Shown piece after piece: positions 19,101-29,155 of a stretch of DNA of 64,000 nucleotides. A program made the position numbers and the translations under genes. Source of the DNA: Entoloma clypeatum (Eukaryota > Basidiomycota > Agaricomycetes > Agaricales > Entolomataceae); the NCBI GenBank assembly GCA_963565915.1, contig OY751491.1:1240001-1304000 (forward strand), read 5' to 3'. The notes under the pieces were generated by a model. The model was not told where the DNA came from. It did not search any database and worked only from the letters and a program-made list of their open reading frames with translations. Numbering within the stretch: position 1 is the first letter of the stretch; every line of letters begins with the position of its first letter.

Positions 19101-20904
19101 GGATCAACCTGAATCAGACAACGAACTGCCTGCCAGTGAGCCTGATGACGAACCGCGAGTACCCACTCCGGAACCCAAGCAAGTACCAGATCGACCGATC
19201 AGGGAACGACGAGTTCGGAAGATGCCAGGAAGCATCTATGGGGAAGACACTCCAGCGTCTGATCTTGAAAAATTAGATCGAAGACGGAGATTGGGCGGTC
19301 AAACGGCATGGATGAATGACCTCCTGATGGAGGCAATATCAGTCCAAGTTGGCATCGTTGAAATGTCCCATAAAGACATATACCCTCTTCCAAATAGAGA
19401 AGACTGGTATGCGGCTGAACGTAAAGAGCTAGACATGCTCAAACGCCGCGGGGTGATCACGGAGCTAGTACCCCTGCCTGCAGGGAGGAAAGCTCTAAGG
19501 AACAAATGGGTTTACAACGAAAAGTCCGACGGGCGTCTGAAAGCGCGCCTCGTCGCAAAAGGCTTCTCACAGGTAGAAGGGATCGACTTTGATCAGATCT
19601 TCTCACCAGTCGTAAGATATGAAACCGTCCGGCTAATACTGGCATTGACAGCCCTTGAAGGGTGGTTCATGACTCTATTGGACGTCTCATCAGCCTTCCT
19701 CTATGGAACGCTCCGTGAAGTCATCTATATGCGACAGCCTGAGGGCTACATAGTAAAAGGGAAAGAACACCTCGTGTACCAACTATTCAAAGCTCTATAT
19801 GGACTTAAGCAGGCCGCATTAGCCTGGTGGAGGGAACTTGATTCCTCCATGAAAAAGCTCGGCTTTGTCCGGCTTCACTCCGATGCGGGAGTATTCATTC
19901 ACAAAAGTACCAATGGGGAAATTGTAATTGCCGTCATCTATGTCGACGACTCTGCTTTTCTCGGCACAAACCGGGAATATACGCTAGAAAAGAAGAAGGC
20001 CTTCATGACAACATGGGAATGTAGGGACCTAGGTCACCTAGTGCCCGATGGGGAACCAAAGGAATTTCTCTCAATCCAAATAAGGCAACGTGGGAAGAGG
20101 ATCTTCATTGATCAAGTACCTTACCTTGAGAAAATTCTGGCACGCATGGGGATGAGCGAATCTAACGCCACCCATACCCCACTCCCTACGGGCTACAAAC
20201 CCATGGCGTCCGAAGATGAACCCAATGCGGAACTCCGATCCAAGTACCAATCCGTCATCGGATCACTCCTATATCTGATGATTGGAACGAGGCCTGACAT
20301 CTGCTTTGCTGTAATCAAAATGTCCCAATTTTCCGCAAATCCCACCAAACGCCATTTAGAGGTGGCTAGGGATATTTGCAGATATTTGAAGGCAACGAAA
20401 AATTACGCGATCATGTACGATGGGGACTCAGGGAAAGGGATCTATGCATTCACAGACTCCGACTGGGCGTCAGATGAAAACACGAGGAGGTCTACCACCG
20501 GCTTCTTCATATCACTGGCGTCTGGAGCGATAACATGGGTATCATCGGCGCAAAAGACCATCGCCCTCTCTTCTACAGAAGCAGAGTATATGGCGCTATC
20601 AGATTGCAGTCGCGCAGCAACATGGCTGAGAAGCATGCTTGCCGAACTTGGAATGCAGATCGGATCAGTACCGATCTACGGAGATAACAACGGCTCCGTC
20701 TTTATCGCATCCAACCCTGTGACTGAGAAGCGATCCAAGCACATTGACGTGCGATTCCACTTCATCAGAGAAAAAGTCTCCGAAGGAATTATTACGGTCG
20801 AATTCATTGAAGGAGTGAATAACCCTGCAGACCTTTTGACTAAGAATCTGGGGAAAATCCTCTTTTCCAAGTTTATCCCGTACTTCAGACTGATAAAAAA
20901 CTAG
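16177..20904 (+). CDS. copia-1 gag-pol polyprotein
   Basis: Single uninterrupted frame of 1575 codons from ATG after a 360-nt leader. Order: gag (about 1-240, FDGIDYQSWAEKM, typical copia capsid); low-complexity hydrophilic linker with basic tracts; protease WILDSGASLHF (about residue 503); pre-integrase finger with TWHKRLGHP and CTGCLKGKM (about 640-690); integrase core with Asp in HSDLK (about 704), Asp in VDGGGEF (about 768) and Glu in GRAERIN (about 804); RT with LKARLVAKGFSQ and YVDD (about 1256); RNase H with TDSDWASD (about 1424) and STEAEYMAL. No classical CCHC knuckle is seen in gag. All catalytic residues are present, so it could be active. It encodes the enzymes for reverse transcription and integration. 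Confidence 0.97.
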   Translation: MSTSRSALDTITAFDGIDYQSWAEKMKSYLLHQGVWRLVSGDIPRPVIADFTTTVSTPGATAAAPPVLATTVDQPGFRKEEKAWIRDDDVALGAIRLKVSEAIRRHIKDATSSKDAWKSLKDAYSKVSPAVIFGDFKAAATYKLSGCDPVPEIERLGSLFARLADSNFDVPDLMQAMILANAIPDAWSSLSTALFQVYDADDFTYKAVAESIISEYRRKYSIGSTRTSNEQARKISGTKRKGQDPKWERQQKPSTSQNDADEQPNSTDHSTASEKKKGKGRWRNQKKNANTADNASDHVEETVEFVAPAIHFPPLPTPSFTTVTGRGKTTSTAQPNSASMQSLLQRMNPPPSQYTGLPSGKPSVWKKNDHVRKLARGIGARPSGSNLRILDTIIPDIDERPAKQRRVAPSIEESLKMMDIDHQSERMGPEQFEDGLIELDGSSHSSLKLDQMGNANNHAQTFEYILASTDAGSIDLFSDDLYKKYTKHFASCTHCKEKERAQWILDSGASLHFTHEFKDFAYYRPLKAKRFVQTAAKGKKLEILGVGAVPVRHTLNGETKTHLLRPVFYIPDMDTRLLSLGVFLNHGYKVDGMRGEINISKGLNKIQFSPHFIGQTIYWLDTEIRYDQIHAISSEITVETWHKRLGHPNDQALNKIPTSTKGVPRTLVREKSQENCTGCLKGKMPNQSYPNSTTRAVKPFDLIHSDLKQISTASYHKYKYFLTFLDDFSSHVWVVLLRKKSGAITALKQFLAMIQNQFATTPKKWRVDGGGEFDEYKNVLADHGILIDVTLPYQHQQNGRAERINRTLWEKSQALRFDVCLPPMWWEFCLEHAAFLYNRTPMQRLEWKTPYFRVTNEIPDMSSVRVFGCQAYVYIPKEKRRNSLESRSRLMIYLGSKPGVKGYRFMDPETNTIFMGGKAIFDESKYPRCHIDPLPENHPEMENPEPADEFEDLIPGSNDDDSHNETPHIPVPIEQDQPESDNELPASEPDDEPRVPTPEPKQVPDRPIRERRVRKMPGSIYGEDTPASDLEKLDRRRRLGGQTAWMNDLLMEAISVQVGIVEMSHKDIYPLPNREDWYAAERKELDMLKRRGVITELVPLPAGRKALRNKWVYNEKSDGRLKARLVAKGFSQVEGIDFDQIFSPVVRYETVRLILALTALEGWFMTLLDVSSAFLYGTLREVIYMRQPEGYIVKGKEHLVYQLFKALYGLKQAALAWWRELDSSMKKLGFVRLHSDAGVFIHKSTNGEIVIAVIYVDDSAFLGTNREYTLEKKKAFMTTWECRDLGHLVPDGEPKEFLSIQIRQRGKRIFIDQVPYLEKILARMGMSESNATHTPLPTGYKPMASEDEPNAELRSKYQSVIGSLLYLMIGTRPDICFAVIKMSQFSANPTKRHLEVARDICRYLKATKNYAIMYDGDSGKGIYAFTDSDWASDENTRRSTTGFFISLASGAITWVSSAQKTIALSSTEAEYMALSDCSRAATWLRSMLAELGMQIGSVPIYGDNNGSVFIASNPVTEKRSKHIDVRFHFIREKVSEGIITVEFIEGVNNPADLLTKNLGKILFSKFIPYFRLIKN

Positions 20905-20978
20905 GTGAAACAAAAGTACCTATATATATGTGGGAAAAAGTAAGATGTATTTAGAAGTATGTACTAAATATGGGGGGG

Positions 20979-21289
20979 TGTTGAAACTTTTCCCATCACG
21001 TAGATTAGATTAGATTAGATTACATCATGTGACCTTTACATATCTTCATTACATACTTGTTTGGTTGGTACAAACAGTAGTACGGTATATAAGACCAGGA
21101 AACTGTCAATATCAACAAGTTGTCTCTTGACTCTTAACCAGCTCCATCGCTCTCACCAGCCTCAACCGCTCTCACCAGCCTTACCCCCCTCCAAACCATG
21201 TAAGTGACTATAGCGGTATCGTAGAGTACTTCCACTGTAGCCGTGTTGCTCAGTACACCTGTGGCTAGCGCCCAGGTGGAACTTCAACA
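20979..21289 (+). repeat. 3' LTR of copia-1 with preceding polypurine tract
   Basis: 311 bp. Preceded by a G-rich tract (GGGGGGG, 20972-20978). Its right half is the same as in copia-2 LTRs and unlike its own 5' LTR. Confidence 0.95.
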
Positions 21290-21294
21290 AAGAC

Positions 21295-21910
21295 CGACCA
21301 TGGAAGGCGTTGTAGTTGATTCCCACGTCCCCTCCCCTGCCTAGAATCTGGATGGTGTGGAGGTTCGGAAAGAGGGTAAGACAGCGAGCGAACTCGGGAA
21401 TCACTGTGTCGCTTGAGAACTTGGTGGGAACGATGTTGACGATCCTGCGAGACAACTTCAATAAGAGGATTTGAGCGGTCGTGTGGTGTTACTGGCCTGA
21501 TAAATTGCGCAAGGGAGGGGTCGCGAATGGTGACGGTTTCCAATTGCCAGACCAGCTCGACCGCAAGCGCTCTATCCCAGGAATAACCCATGGTCTGGTA
21601 ACGATACGGCCTGCCAATCTCCTCGCCCGCGCAAACCTCAAGTCGTTGCCAGGGAATGGGGAGGAACACGCGACGGAGGGAGTCGCACGTTTGCGAGAGC
21701 AGAAGTTTGGCACGCTCCATATAGGTGTAAGGAAAGACGTGGCGGTTTTGGATGATGATTGGAACATGGGACGTGGGATATAATTTCTAGGAGAAGCTCG
21801 GGAGGCAAGGCTGGTAGTCCGGTGGTGTTGAGGGGACCGGAGCGGAGGAGTTCTTCGCGGGCTTGAATCTCGTCCTTGGCGACTCTGGTGCGTGTACGAT
21901 CAAGACTGAG
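21295..21910 (-). pseudogene. F-box/leucine-rich-type gene, 5' part (split by copia-1)
   Basis: Minus strand. An F-box-like start LPALPPELLLEIISHVP (about 21830-21780) is followed in other frames by NRHVFPYTYMERAKLLLSQTC, LRRVFLPIPWQRLEVC, QLETVTIRDPSLAQF and FSSDTVIPEFARCLTLFPNL, the usual order in fungal F-box proteins: F-box, conserved linker, leucine-rich repeats. The frame changes near 21780 and 21480 may be introns or lesions. Copia-1 splits it after the AFHGRSL codons. Transcribed away from the membrane-protein gene that starts at 22005; the spacing is about 100 bp, so they would share a divergent promoter. Confidence 0.65.
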
Positions 21911-22004
21911 TAACGTGAGTTTACATTTGATTCAGTCTTTACGGGACATTTGATTTTCAAAGCTAATTATTAGTGCCCTCCTTCCTCGATCCCGACCCCC
22001 AGTC

Positions 22005-25000
22005 ATGTCTGCTGGTGACGCTCCCTCACCGGCCAAAGACTCGCAGGGCTTCTTCTCCTGGGTCGTACCAGCATTCAAAACGAGACGCACCCTCAAAACA
22101 TGGTTTCGATCCTGCGTAGCCCTCACTGCCACCCTCACGTTGCTGGTGGTGAACAAGTCGTTGAAGAACATGGGGCAAGCGGGGTTCTTTGCTGCGTGAG
22201 TCCTGCTACGCATGCACACCACGGGAGACCTGAACCATACCCAGTATCATCGCGGTCTTTCTGCCGCCATCGCTCGCGCTCTCGTTATTTCTTTTTGCAG
22301 CTTTCACTTTAGTTCTCGGTGTGTTCGTTCATCAAAAACATGTCTGATCTCCTTGTTGATTGCTGGATAGGTATGTTGGTCGGTTGGGCTTGGGGAGCTG
22401 CTGCGATGGCCGCAGGACTTGCAGTCAGGAATCAAGCGTTGCTTGCACAACAGGAGCAGGTGCTTAGGGCCTCGTAAGGTCCAAACAGTAGCTTTGTTGG
22501 ATTGTTACTGACAGTCAGATTTAAGGCTCGTACAAGGTATTCCCCAAACCGTTCAAATCCAGCGCTTCACCTTTCACGGAGGATTTCTGGATCCTTGGTA
22601 AGCTCATACACCTTGCGAGGGTCACGTCAATCTCACTCTGTACAGCACGTCGGCTGTATACGGCGCGTTCATCTTCATAGGAACGTTCGCTCTCGGTGCA
22701 ATGAGAGCATACATCCCGAAAGTAACCCTTCTGAGTATCTTTGGGAGTGTCGTGCTGGATATCGTGATTATATTCTCCTTTCATTCTTTGTTCTTGGACT
22801 CATTGTTTTTGCTAGATGTGTACTTATGGGCCTTGTACGTCTTCATAAACCCTTGACGACGGATCCAGACTAGAACCGTTGGAACAGTGTTTCCGAAATC
22901 CCAGTACACACTAGCCAAGATCTTCCTTCTTCCAACCTGTTACTATATCGCTATAGCGATCACCACCCTCATTTTCATTTTCCCTGAATCTCTTAATCAC
23001 GTTTGGCTGTAAGTATCATCTCTTTCAAAGCTAGACTTCATACTCATCACTTTGCAGGACAACCTTACAAACCGGAATTCTCAAAGTGTGTCACATGTGA
23101 TTCAAATTGATACCGAGCTCATCTGCGAATACAGCCCATGTCCCAGATCTTGTCCACATAATCCCAGGCCCTACACTCCCACGCATCTGACAAGAAGAAA
23201 TGGGAAGAGCTCGCCAACCAAAGCTATTCTGAACGACAAGAACTCTTGACCGGCGCTAAAAGCCTCCTTGGACAAATTGGAATGACCGACCTCGAGTTTT
23301 CGGTGGGAAGCCTTGGCCCTGGAGATCTGAACTGCCTCAGCAAAGAACTAAAATTACTTACCTTCAAGGCAGCGTCAGTACAATTCCAACATACTCTTTT
23401 GCCCTTCTCTCAAATCTCATTTGCTCTATTTAGCGGCCTATATGCGTTCCCGATCTTTGTTTCAAACCTTCATGCTTTGCAAGTACCACCAGAGGAGAAA
23501 ATAATCCCGACGACACCTACATCCGAGAGACGCCCTTCGACAGCCCGGTTCAGCATGCTCTACGAGCGCTTGCATCAACACGAAGTCAAGAACAGCCACG
23601 ATCTTCCCATCCTTTCCGCCTCATCGGCAGAGCTCCGTGAAGCCTGTGAGGCGGCGATGAAAGGCGTTGAAACATGGTTCCACGACTGTAACAGCGGTCG
23701 GTGGAGGGGATTCTTCCTGAAGGTGGACAAGGCCGGGAACGAGAAGCGACATGACGTGCTCGTCCAACAATTAGATGCCGTCCAAAAAGCGCTGGATAGT
23801 TTCCGGAGAGTCGAAAGGGTCAAATTGGTCGAGCCTTTTGAGCGGTTTTTCGACACTACGACTGGCCACCAGGTCAAGTCTGAGGAAAACACTCGGGCAT
23901 TCACTGCAAGGTCCCGTACCCTTGCAGTGAATGCCCGAGTGTTTTCCCGTACCCTTTATTTCTGTTGAAATAACGTTATCTTACTGAGTCGTTTTACAGA
24001 TCGTTGTTCATCTGCTCTGTGTTCTCGTTCTCCATTGACGCATTTGCAGAACGGCTCGCCAAGTTCCTGGCCATGATCGTCGAGCTTGACGGAAAACGAC
24101 CCAAGCCTCGACTATGGGCTCCCAGCGGCTTTGGCAAGCTTGGCAGAAAACTGATGAGCAAGGACGAGGTTGATAAGCGCGCCGCACCTCTCACTGGCTC
24201 GGGGTCCAGCGACCTGACTGCTTTTGACGATATATCTTTGGATGACGGCGAGGACGAGGATGGTGTTGGGAACATCAAGCATGCTCGTAAGTTGTCTTCC
24301 TTCATTTGATATATCGGTCGCACCTTATGCGTCAATTTAGGTAAGAACCCAGATGCATTACCTCCCAGGACCGTCATTGGCCGATTTTTCGTCAAGCTCG
24401 GGTCCGTCCTGCGATGGTTCGGATCTCCCGAAGCCATATTTAGTCTGAGGCATGCGATTGTGTCGGTGGCTTTGTGGATTCCGGCGGTGTCACTCGACCG
24501 CGTGGTTGTCTTACAGCCACCGCGGTATTTGGGCTTTGATCATGGCACAGGTGGGGTCTATCTATGCTTTCGCTGTGCGTGATTTTGTTGAAGGGATTGC
24601 TTTTTGGGTATTAGACTGCGCTGGCGACATATGCAGGTGACCAGGTGGGTACTTGCCGACATGTCTTTATCCTGCTATCGATCATGATGATGTTGTAACT
24701 TTTTCAGATTGCTTTTTCGTTGTTCTTCGTATCAGTGGCACTGTTCTTGGATTGCTCAGTCAGTCTGATCCTGTGTCTTTCCACCTGCTTTCCCATTCTT
24801 ATCTTGTTTATCACAAATAGTTGGAATGGTGATCTGGTACGTTGGAGCACCAGGTCAAGGCCATGGCAACCCTTACGGGATCGTCATCGCCACGGTCAGC
24901 CCATCTTACATCCCAAAAAAATCCGGATTCTTATCACAAGTCCCTTCTCTCTCTTATGTAGGCGGTCCTTGTCTCTCCTTTCTTGCTTGGGCGAATCGCA

Positions 25001-26666
25001 GCGCCAGTAGCACAGCTCCAGATATGGGCTCTGGGAGCGGTCACCGCTATCCTTGGTGACTACGCCCTCACTTTCATTGCTTACTCGAACATGGCCAACT
25101 CGAGCGATTTCTTAGTCGTGGGATACAGTTGGATCGACACACATCTGCCTGTCCTTGTCAACGCAGGGGTCGGGGTTGATATTGGATGGAAGCGGGCGTG
25201 GGTGCTTTCTATCGTCTGTTAAAGCAAGAATTTGTTCAACGTTTCTGTTCGATATATGTGGTACAGACTTCTCGTCATTATCGGGTTCACCGCTGCTGTG
25301 AGTTGCGCCTTTCCCTCACACTCGCGGCTCCCGATGCTGATCGGTGTCTCAGTTCATCGTCATGATGTTCCCCCGTCCAACGTCGGGCCGTACACTCGTC
25401 CGGCACACGCTAGCCGCAACGGCCGGAGAGCTGGGGCATGTGCTCGCTGTCGAGATTGATGCTCTTCTTGCTGAGGAGACACGTGAGAGAGTGTTGACTT
25501 TGGAGAAGGAGAAGGCTACTGTAGGCGAGGACACGGACCAGGAGCCATCGCTCAAAGAGCTGCGCGTTCGCAAGATTGCGCACAAGGTGTTCGTGCTCGC
25601 GACAAGGTTGCAAGAGCTGCGTCCGTCGCTTGTCACGGCGAGATTTGAGCCTCATGTGCAGTAAGTTGACACGGATTTTTTTTTTCCGCATTGAAAATGT
25701 ATGCTGAGACGTTCTCTGGGATCAGGGGAGCCTGGCCGCATAAATCATACGAGCATCTTTTCGAGATCATGGTTTAATCTTGGAAACGTTGTTTGAATCT
25801 GATTGGGCTATTGTTTTCCAAGGATTAAACTTCTGTCAGCCCTTGTACTCTTCACTGGAGCGTTTACGCGGTTGGATACCAAGTGGTGTAGCATCCTTGT
25901 TCACCAGGTAGGCCGGGGGGAGAAGTCCGTTTACTTGCCAAAAAGCACATGCTCAAGCCCACACCGCGCCGCAGACACCTCTTCTCAATCCAAACTTGGT
26001 GAGCAAACCGACAGATAAACGCCTTTCATGATATTCACCCCCCGTGAATTCCTAGCTGTCTGACGTCTTTTCACATATCTCTATCGTCGCATATGCATTG
26101 GCAGGTGGCCATCCTCTCCCTCCTTCGCTGCCGAATCTTCGAGATCGCCTCGTGTATCACGAGCGGCTCGTGGCTCATGCCCTCGAGAAGACCACAAATG
26201 ACTTCAGTCCAGATCCAGATCAGGGAGTGGAATTTGGAGTGGATAATATTGGGGGTCGGATGGGATTCGATGAGTTGACTCTGGATATTTTGAAGGTCAG
26301 TACCAGGCTTTCCTTTGATTACGAATGGCTGAAATGTCTGTCTCTTCCAGGACGAACAGTTACCAGCACATTCTACAGGTAACTAGGCGTTCGCGTACTA
26401 GCCTTTCATGTTGACATTCCTTATTGCCTCTCTTTAGCGTTGCTTGCTCTCGGGAATGCCATCTTTGTGAGTTCATGGTCTGCATTCATTGAGAGATCGC
26501 CTCTGATACATGGTGCTGCTAGCTTGTTGACGAGATGGCGGTCGTAGTCCGCGACCTGTGTGGCGAAGTCAAATTCAAAGGGATTGAAGTCCTTCATGAT
26601 GAATACCTGGGACAGGAGGAAAGGGCGATGGGAGGAGGATTTGCGCCCAGGATGCGGTTCAGATGA
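22005..26666 (+). pseudogene. Aromatic-acid-exporter-like / Bre4-like membrane protein gene, spliced, with lesions
   Basis: Many short exons with GT..AG introns. First exons: 22005-22195 (start MSAGDAPSPAKDS, RTLKTWFRSCVALTATL), 22245-22318, 22371-22473 (GWAWGAAAMAAGLAVRNQ), 22519-22597, 22646 on (TSAVYGAFIFIGTFALGAM). Later: a soluble segment 23200-23890, acidic loop near 24240, second membrane block 24350-25310 (LVNAGVGVDIGWKRAW), conserved FPRPTSGRTLVRHTLAAT (25370-25420), and C-terminus ending at TGA 26664-26666. The pattern of two transmembrane blocks around cytosolic parts fits the fungal ArAE_2 / fusaric-acid-resistance-like family (putative small-molecule efflux). Lesions: TAA at 23159-23161 in a conserved exon, frame breaks near 24490 (WIPAV to CHSTAW) and near 24745. 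A 33-bp in-frame inverted insertion lies at 23912-23944. Likely a pseudogene; cDNA could change this. Confidence 0.7.
23884..23947. repeat. Perfect 28-bp inverted repeat (hairpin) in an exon
   Basis: Left arm 23884-23911, 8-nt loop TCCCGTAC, right arm 23920-23947, no mismatches. TCCCGTACCCTT occurs at the loop and again at 23945-23956. The segment 23912-23944 (33 nt) looks like an inserted inverted copy of the sequence upstream and adds 11 codons in frame. Confidence 0.9.
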
Positions 26667-27637
26667 GCCTTTGATTTCCGTTTGAAGTTTCTGTTTGTTA
26701 GGAGAGCCTGGAGCCATAGTTGTACTGACTCGCTTTGCTTAGACTAATACAATATCGTCACGTCGTTCGTTACCCGTATGCGTTATATCATCGCTGTTAC
26801 AATACCAACTCAGTAATGCAATATCTCAAGGTCGTAATGTGATGAACGCAGCTATAGGACGTTCTTCAACGCAACGCTGTAGACTTGAACTGTGCTCAAC
26901 CTAGATTTATGATACAAGTTGGTTCCCGCGGTCTACTGAGCTGGAGAAGGTATCGTCGCTGGAAGGCAAGAATATGATATTAATGACCGCCAAGTGGGGC
27001 AAAGTGCAGAATTGCAGTGAAGGGGTCCAGCCCATCACTCGTCAAATGAAGGGACAGAATCCATTCCCCAAGGCACGCAAGGTCTTCGAGAGGGGATCGA
27101 GTTGTAGGAATCGTCAGTCGACTCTTGCATTCTCCACTGTCCCCAGCCCCGTCCCCGTCCCCACGTCGAGCCTTCGTTTTGCCCTTTTCGGCGTATGGAC
27201 TACCTTCGCCCACCTTGACGTGATGGAGACATCAAGATCGTCGCCGACTTCTTGCATCGCGCCGTCCAACCCTCGCTCGTTCTCCAGAAAGAGCCGGCAC
27301 GAAGATGCTGTAAGACTTTGTTGTGCGCGATGACACAGGAGAAGGGCAAGGTTGGGTATGATTTGGTGAGGCAGCTGATGTAGGACGTGCGCGATTTCGC
27401 GACGTTGACGAAGCCGGCGGGGAAGATGATTAGGTGCGTGTTGGTGTGAAATTCGATGAGGATTTGGATGGTGCAGGCTACTTTGGCATTGGAGACATAA
27501 GGTTCAATGCTCACGATTTGCGAGTTGCGACCAATGTATTGTAGACTGTCCATTCAACGTCGTCCGACATAAACAGAAATAAGTGTGTTTGTAGTAAGAC
27601 GGACAACCACGAACCAGAGTAAATGTAGGTACTATGC
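26667..27637. other. Intergenic, no recognised gene
   Basis: Downstream of the membrane-protein gene. Minus-strand open frames (27200-27553 and smaller) have no motif I recognise and may be chance. Confidence 0.4.
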
Positions 27638-27782
27638 TGGATGATGTACTCGTGTGTGGCGGTGCTAGATGATGATTTCGTGCAGCCGACGTTGCGAGGA
27701 CCTCACTTGGCCTCACGTGAGTTGTCAGACTCTCGGGAACGAAAGCATCATCCAGCACCGTCACACACGAGTACATCAACCA
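27638..27782. repeat. Small fold-back element
   Basis: Inverted arms of 37 bp, 27638-27674 and 27746-27782, 34 of 37 positions paired, spacer 71 nt. Core GATGTACTCGTGTGTG. Could be a tiny MITE; no clear target duplication seen. Confidence 0.7.
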
Positions 27783-27820
27783 GGGGGCCTCCGTAATCCT
27801 TCTATGCCAATGACACAGGG

Positions 27821-28140
27821 TCGATGGACGGCGAGCATCGATGGGTTCAGGGCCCACGTTAACAGGAGCCCCCACAATTCTTCCGAATGTCAATGACGAC
27901 ACCGGGTCGATGGACGGCGAACATCGATGGGTTCAACGTTAACAGGAGCCCCCACAATTCTTCCGAATTGTCAATGACGACACCGGGTCGATGGACGGCG
28001 AACATCGATGGGTTCAACGTTAACAGGAGCCCCCACAATTCTTCCGAATTGTCAATGACGACACCGGGTCGATCATGATGGACGGCGTTGAACACCAGTC
28101 GGAAAAATTGACAACGTTAACAGGGGCCCAATGATTCTTT
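27821..28140. repeat. Tandem repeat, 81-bp unit, about 3.9 copies
   Basis: Units start near 27821, 27907, 27988 and 28069 (spacing 86, 81, 81). Unit contains TCGATGGACGGCGAACATCG and GTTAACAGGAGCCCCCAC. The two middle copies are almost identical; the last is degenerate. Open frames across it follow the period and are not taken as genes. Confidence 0.9.
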
Positions 28141-28899
28141 CTGAATGTCACTTGTGTGTAACCTGGTGAGAAGAGGGGTGGTACTCCTATCATCTGCCAT
28201 CATTTCGGGCAGCCTGTGCAGCCCCAACTTCCGGCATAGGCGACTGATGTGTTTGAGGTCACGGAAGAAAACGAAGAGGATCAACACCAGAATCCGACAT
28301 CGGAATCCGGTGACCCCAAACTTGAACATGGCCCGGATCCACCCCAACACGCCGACTCGCTCCGCTAGCGTCCATGCGAGAGGCGGGAGTGTGTCATACC
28401 AGGCTCTCTTCGCCGCATTGCCCTCCACGATGTTTTCGGTAATTGGTTCTGTGTAGTTTCAGCTTTCTAACTAACTTCTGTGTCGTCAAGTTGTATTTGG
28501 TTCTTTGAAATTTCTTCCGATCAGGGTTTCTCGTACCAAGTACCGGCATCACGGACACCAAGTACTCACACTATACGCATAATGGGCTGTAGTCTTCCCA
28601 CTGTGAGTCTCAGGATAACATCCCACCTCAATGAACCGAGTTAGCCCAGGTTTCAAGTTAGTCCTCACGAGTGGAGTTGCAGCCAAGTTATTGTCGTTCC
28701 GATCACGGTAACCTTTTGTCCCATGCATCTCTAGAAATTCTCTGTCATCCCTTGGACGTCATTGGTGTATGTAAAGGATCCATTCCTGGTTTCCTTGCTT
28801 GCAAGGTACACTTTTTCATCGATGGTCCTACTGGCAAATACCGAGCTGTTCACGCTCTTCGGTCTGCGCGGCAATCCAGTCGATAGTATGCCATTGACG
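28141..28899. other. Intergenic, no recognised gene
   Basis: Contains a 103-codon minus-strand open frame (28428-28117) with no recognised motif. Precedes the promoter of the small secreted peptide gene. Confidence 0.35.
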
Positions 28900-28907
28900 T
28901 ATAAAAA
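28900..28907 (+). promoter_or_regulatory. TATA box of the secreted-peptide gene
   Basis: TATAAAAA, 81 nt before the ATG at 28988. Well placed for a short 5' UTR. Confidence 0.55.
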
Positions 28908-28987
28908 GGCTGCCCAACCGCTTGGGGGGTTCCTATAAACAAGTTTTCGCTCACCCACTGGCACTCAACTCGATAAAATATCTTACC

Positions 28988-29155
28988 ATGCGTTTTCCCC
29001 TCCTTGTGATCTTCTCTATCTCTCTATGCGTTGCGAACACCTTCGCATTGTCACTCCCGGCATTGGAAGCACGTACATGCCCATCAGGCCAATATCGTTG
29101 CCAGACTGGACGGCACAGCAACGGCTGTTGCCCCTGTACCCAGTGGTGCAAATGA
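28988..29155 (+). CDS. Small secreted cysteine-rich peptide
   Basis: 55 codons, single exon. Residues 1-21 form a signal peptide (MRFPLLVIF, then a hydrophobic stretch ending near TFA). A short pro-segment ends in LEAR, which could be a Kex2-like or other processing site. The remaining mature part is about 27 residues with six cysteines in the order C-x6-C-x8-CC-x-C-x3-C, enough for three disulfides. A TATA box lies 81 nt upstream. No family is recognised; small secreted proteins of this form are common in basidiomycetes and include effectors, antimicrobial and signalling peptides. Function is unknown. Confidence 0.65.
   Translation: MRFPLLVIFSISLCVANTFALSLPALEARTCPSGQYRCQTGRHSNGCCPCTQWCK

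Larger units (their letters stand above)
15507..21289 (+). mobile_element. copia-1, Ty1/copia LTR retrotransposon, complete
   Basis: 5783 bp, plus strand. 5' LTR 15507-15815, PBS, leader, one gag-pol frame, G-rich polypurine tract, 3' LTR 20979-21289. Flanked by a perfect 5-bp target duplication AAGAC (15502-15506 and 21290-21294). Inserted in the F-box-type gene. The two LTRs differ at about 15 places plus small indels, mostly in the right half, although the ORF is open. Confidence 0.97.

Noticed and set aside
18832..20913. Antisense open frames inside the copia gag-pol
   Set aside because: They mirror the real pol frame and recur unchanged in both copia copies only because pol is identical.
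27821..28140. CRISPR-like direct repeats
   Set aside because: Units are contiguous 81-bp repeats without unique spacers, and the DNA is eukaryotic.
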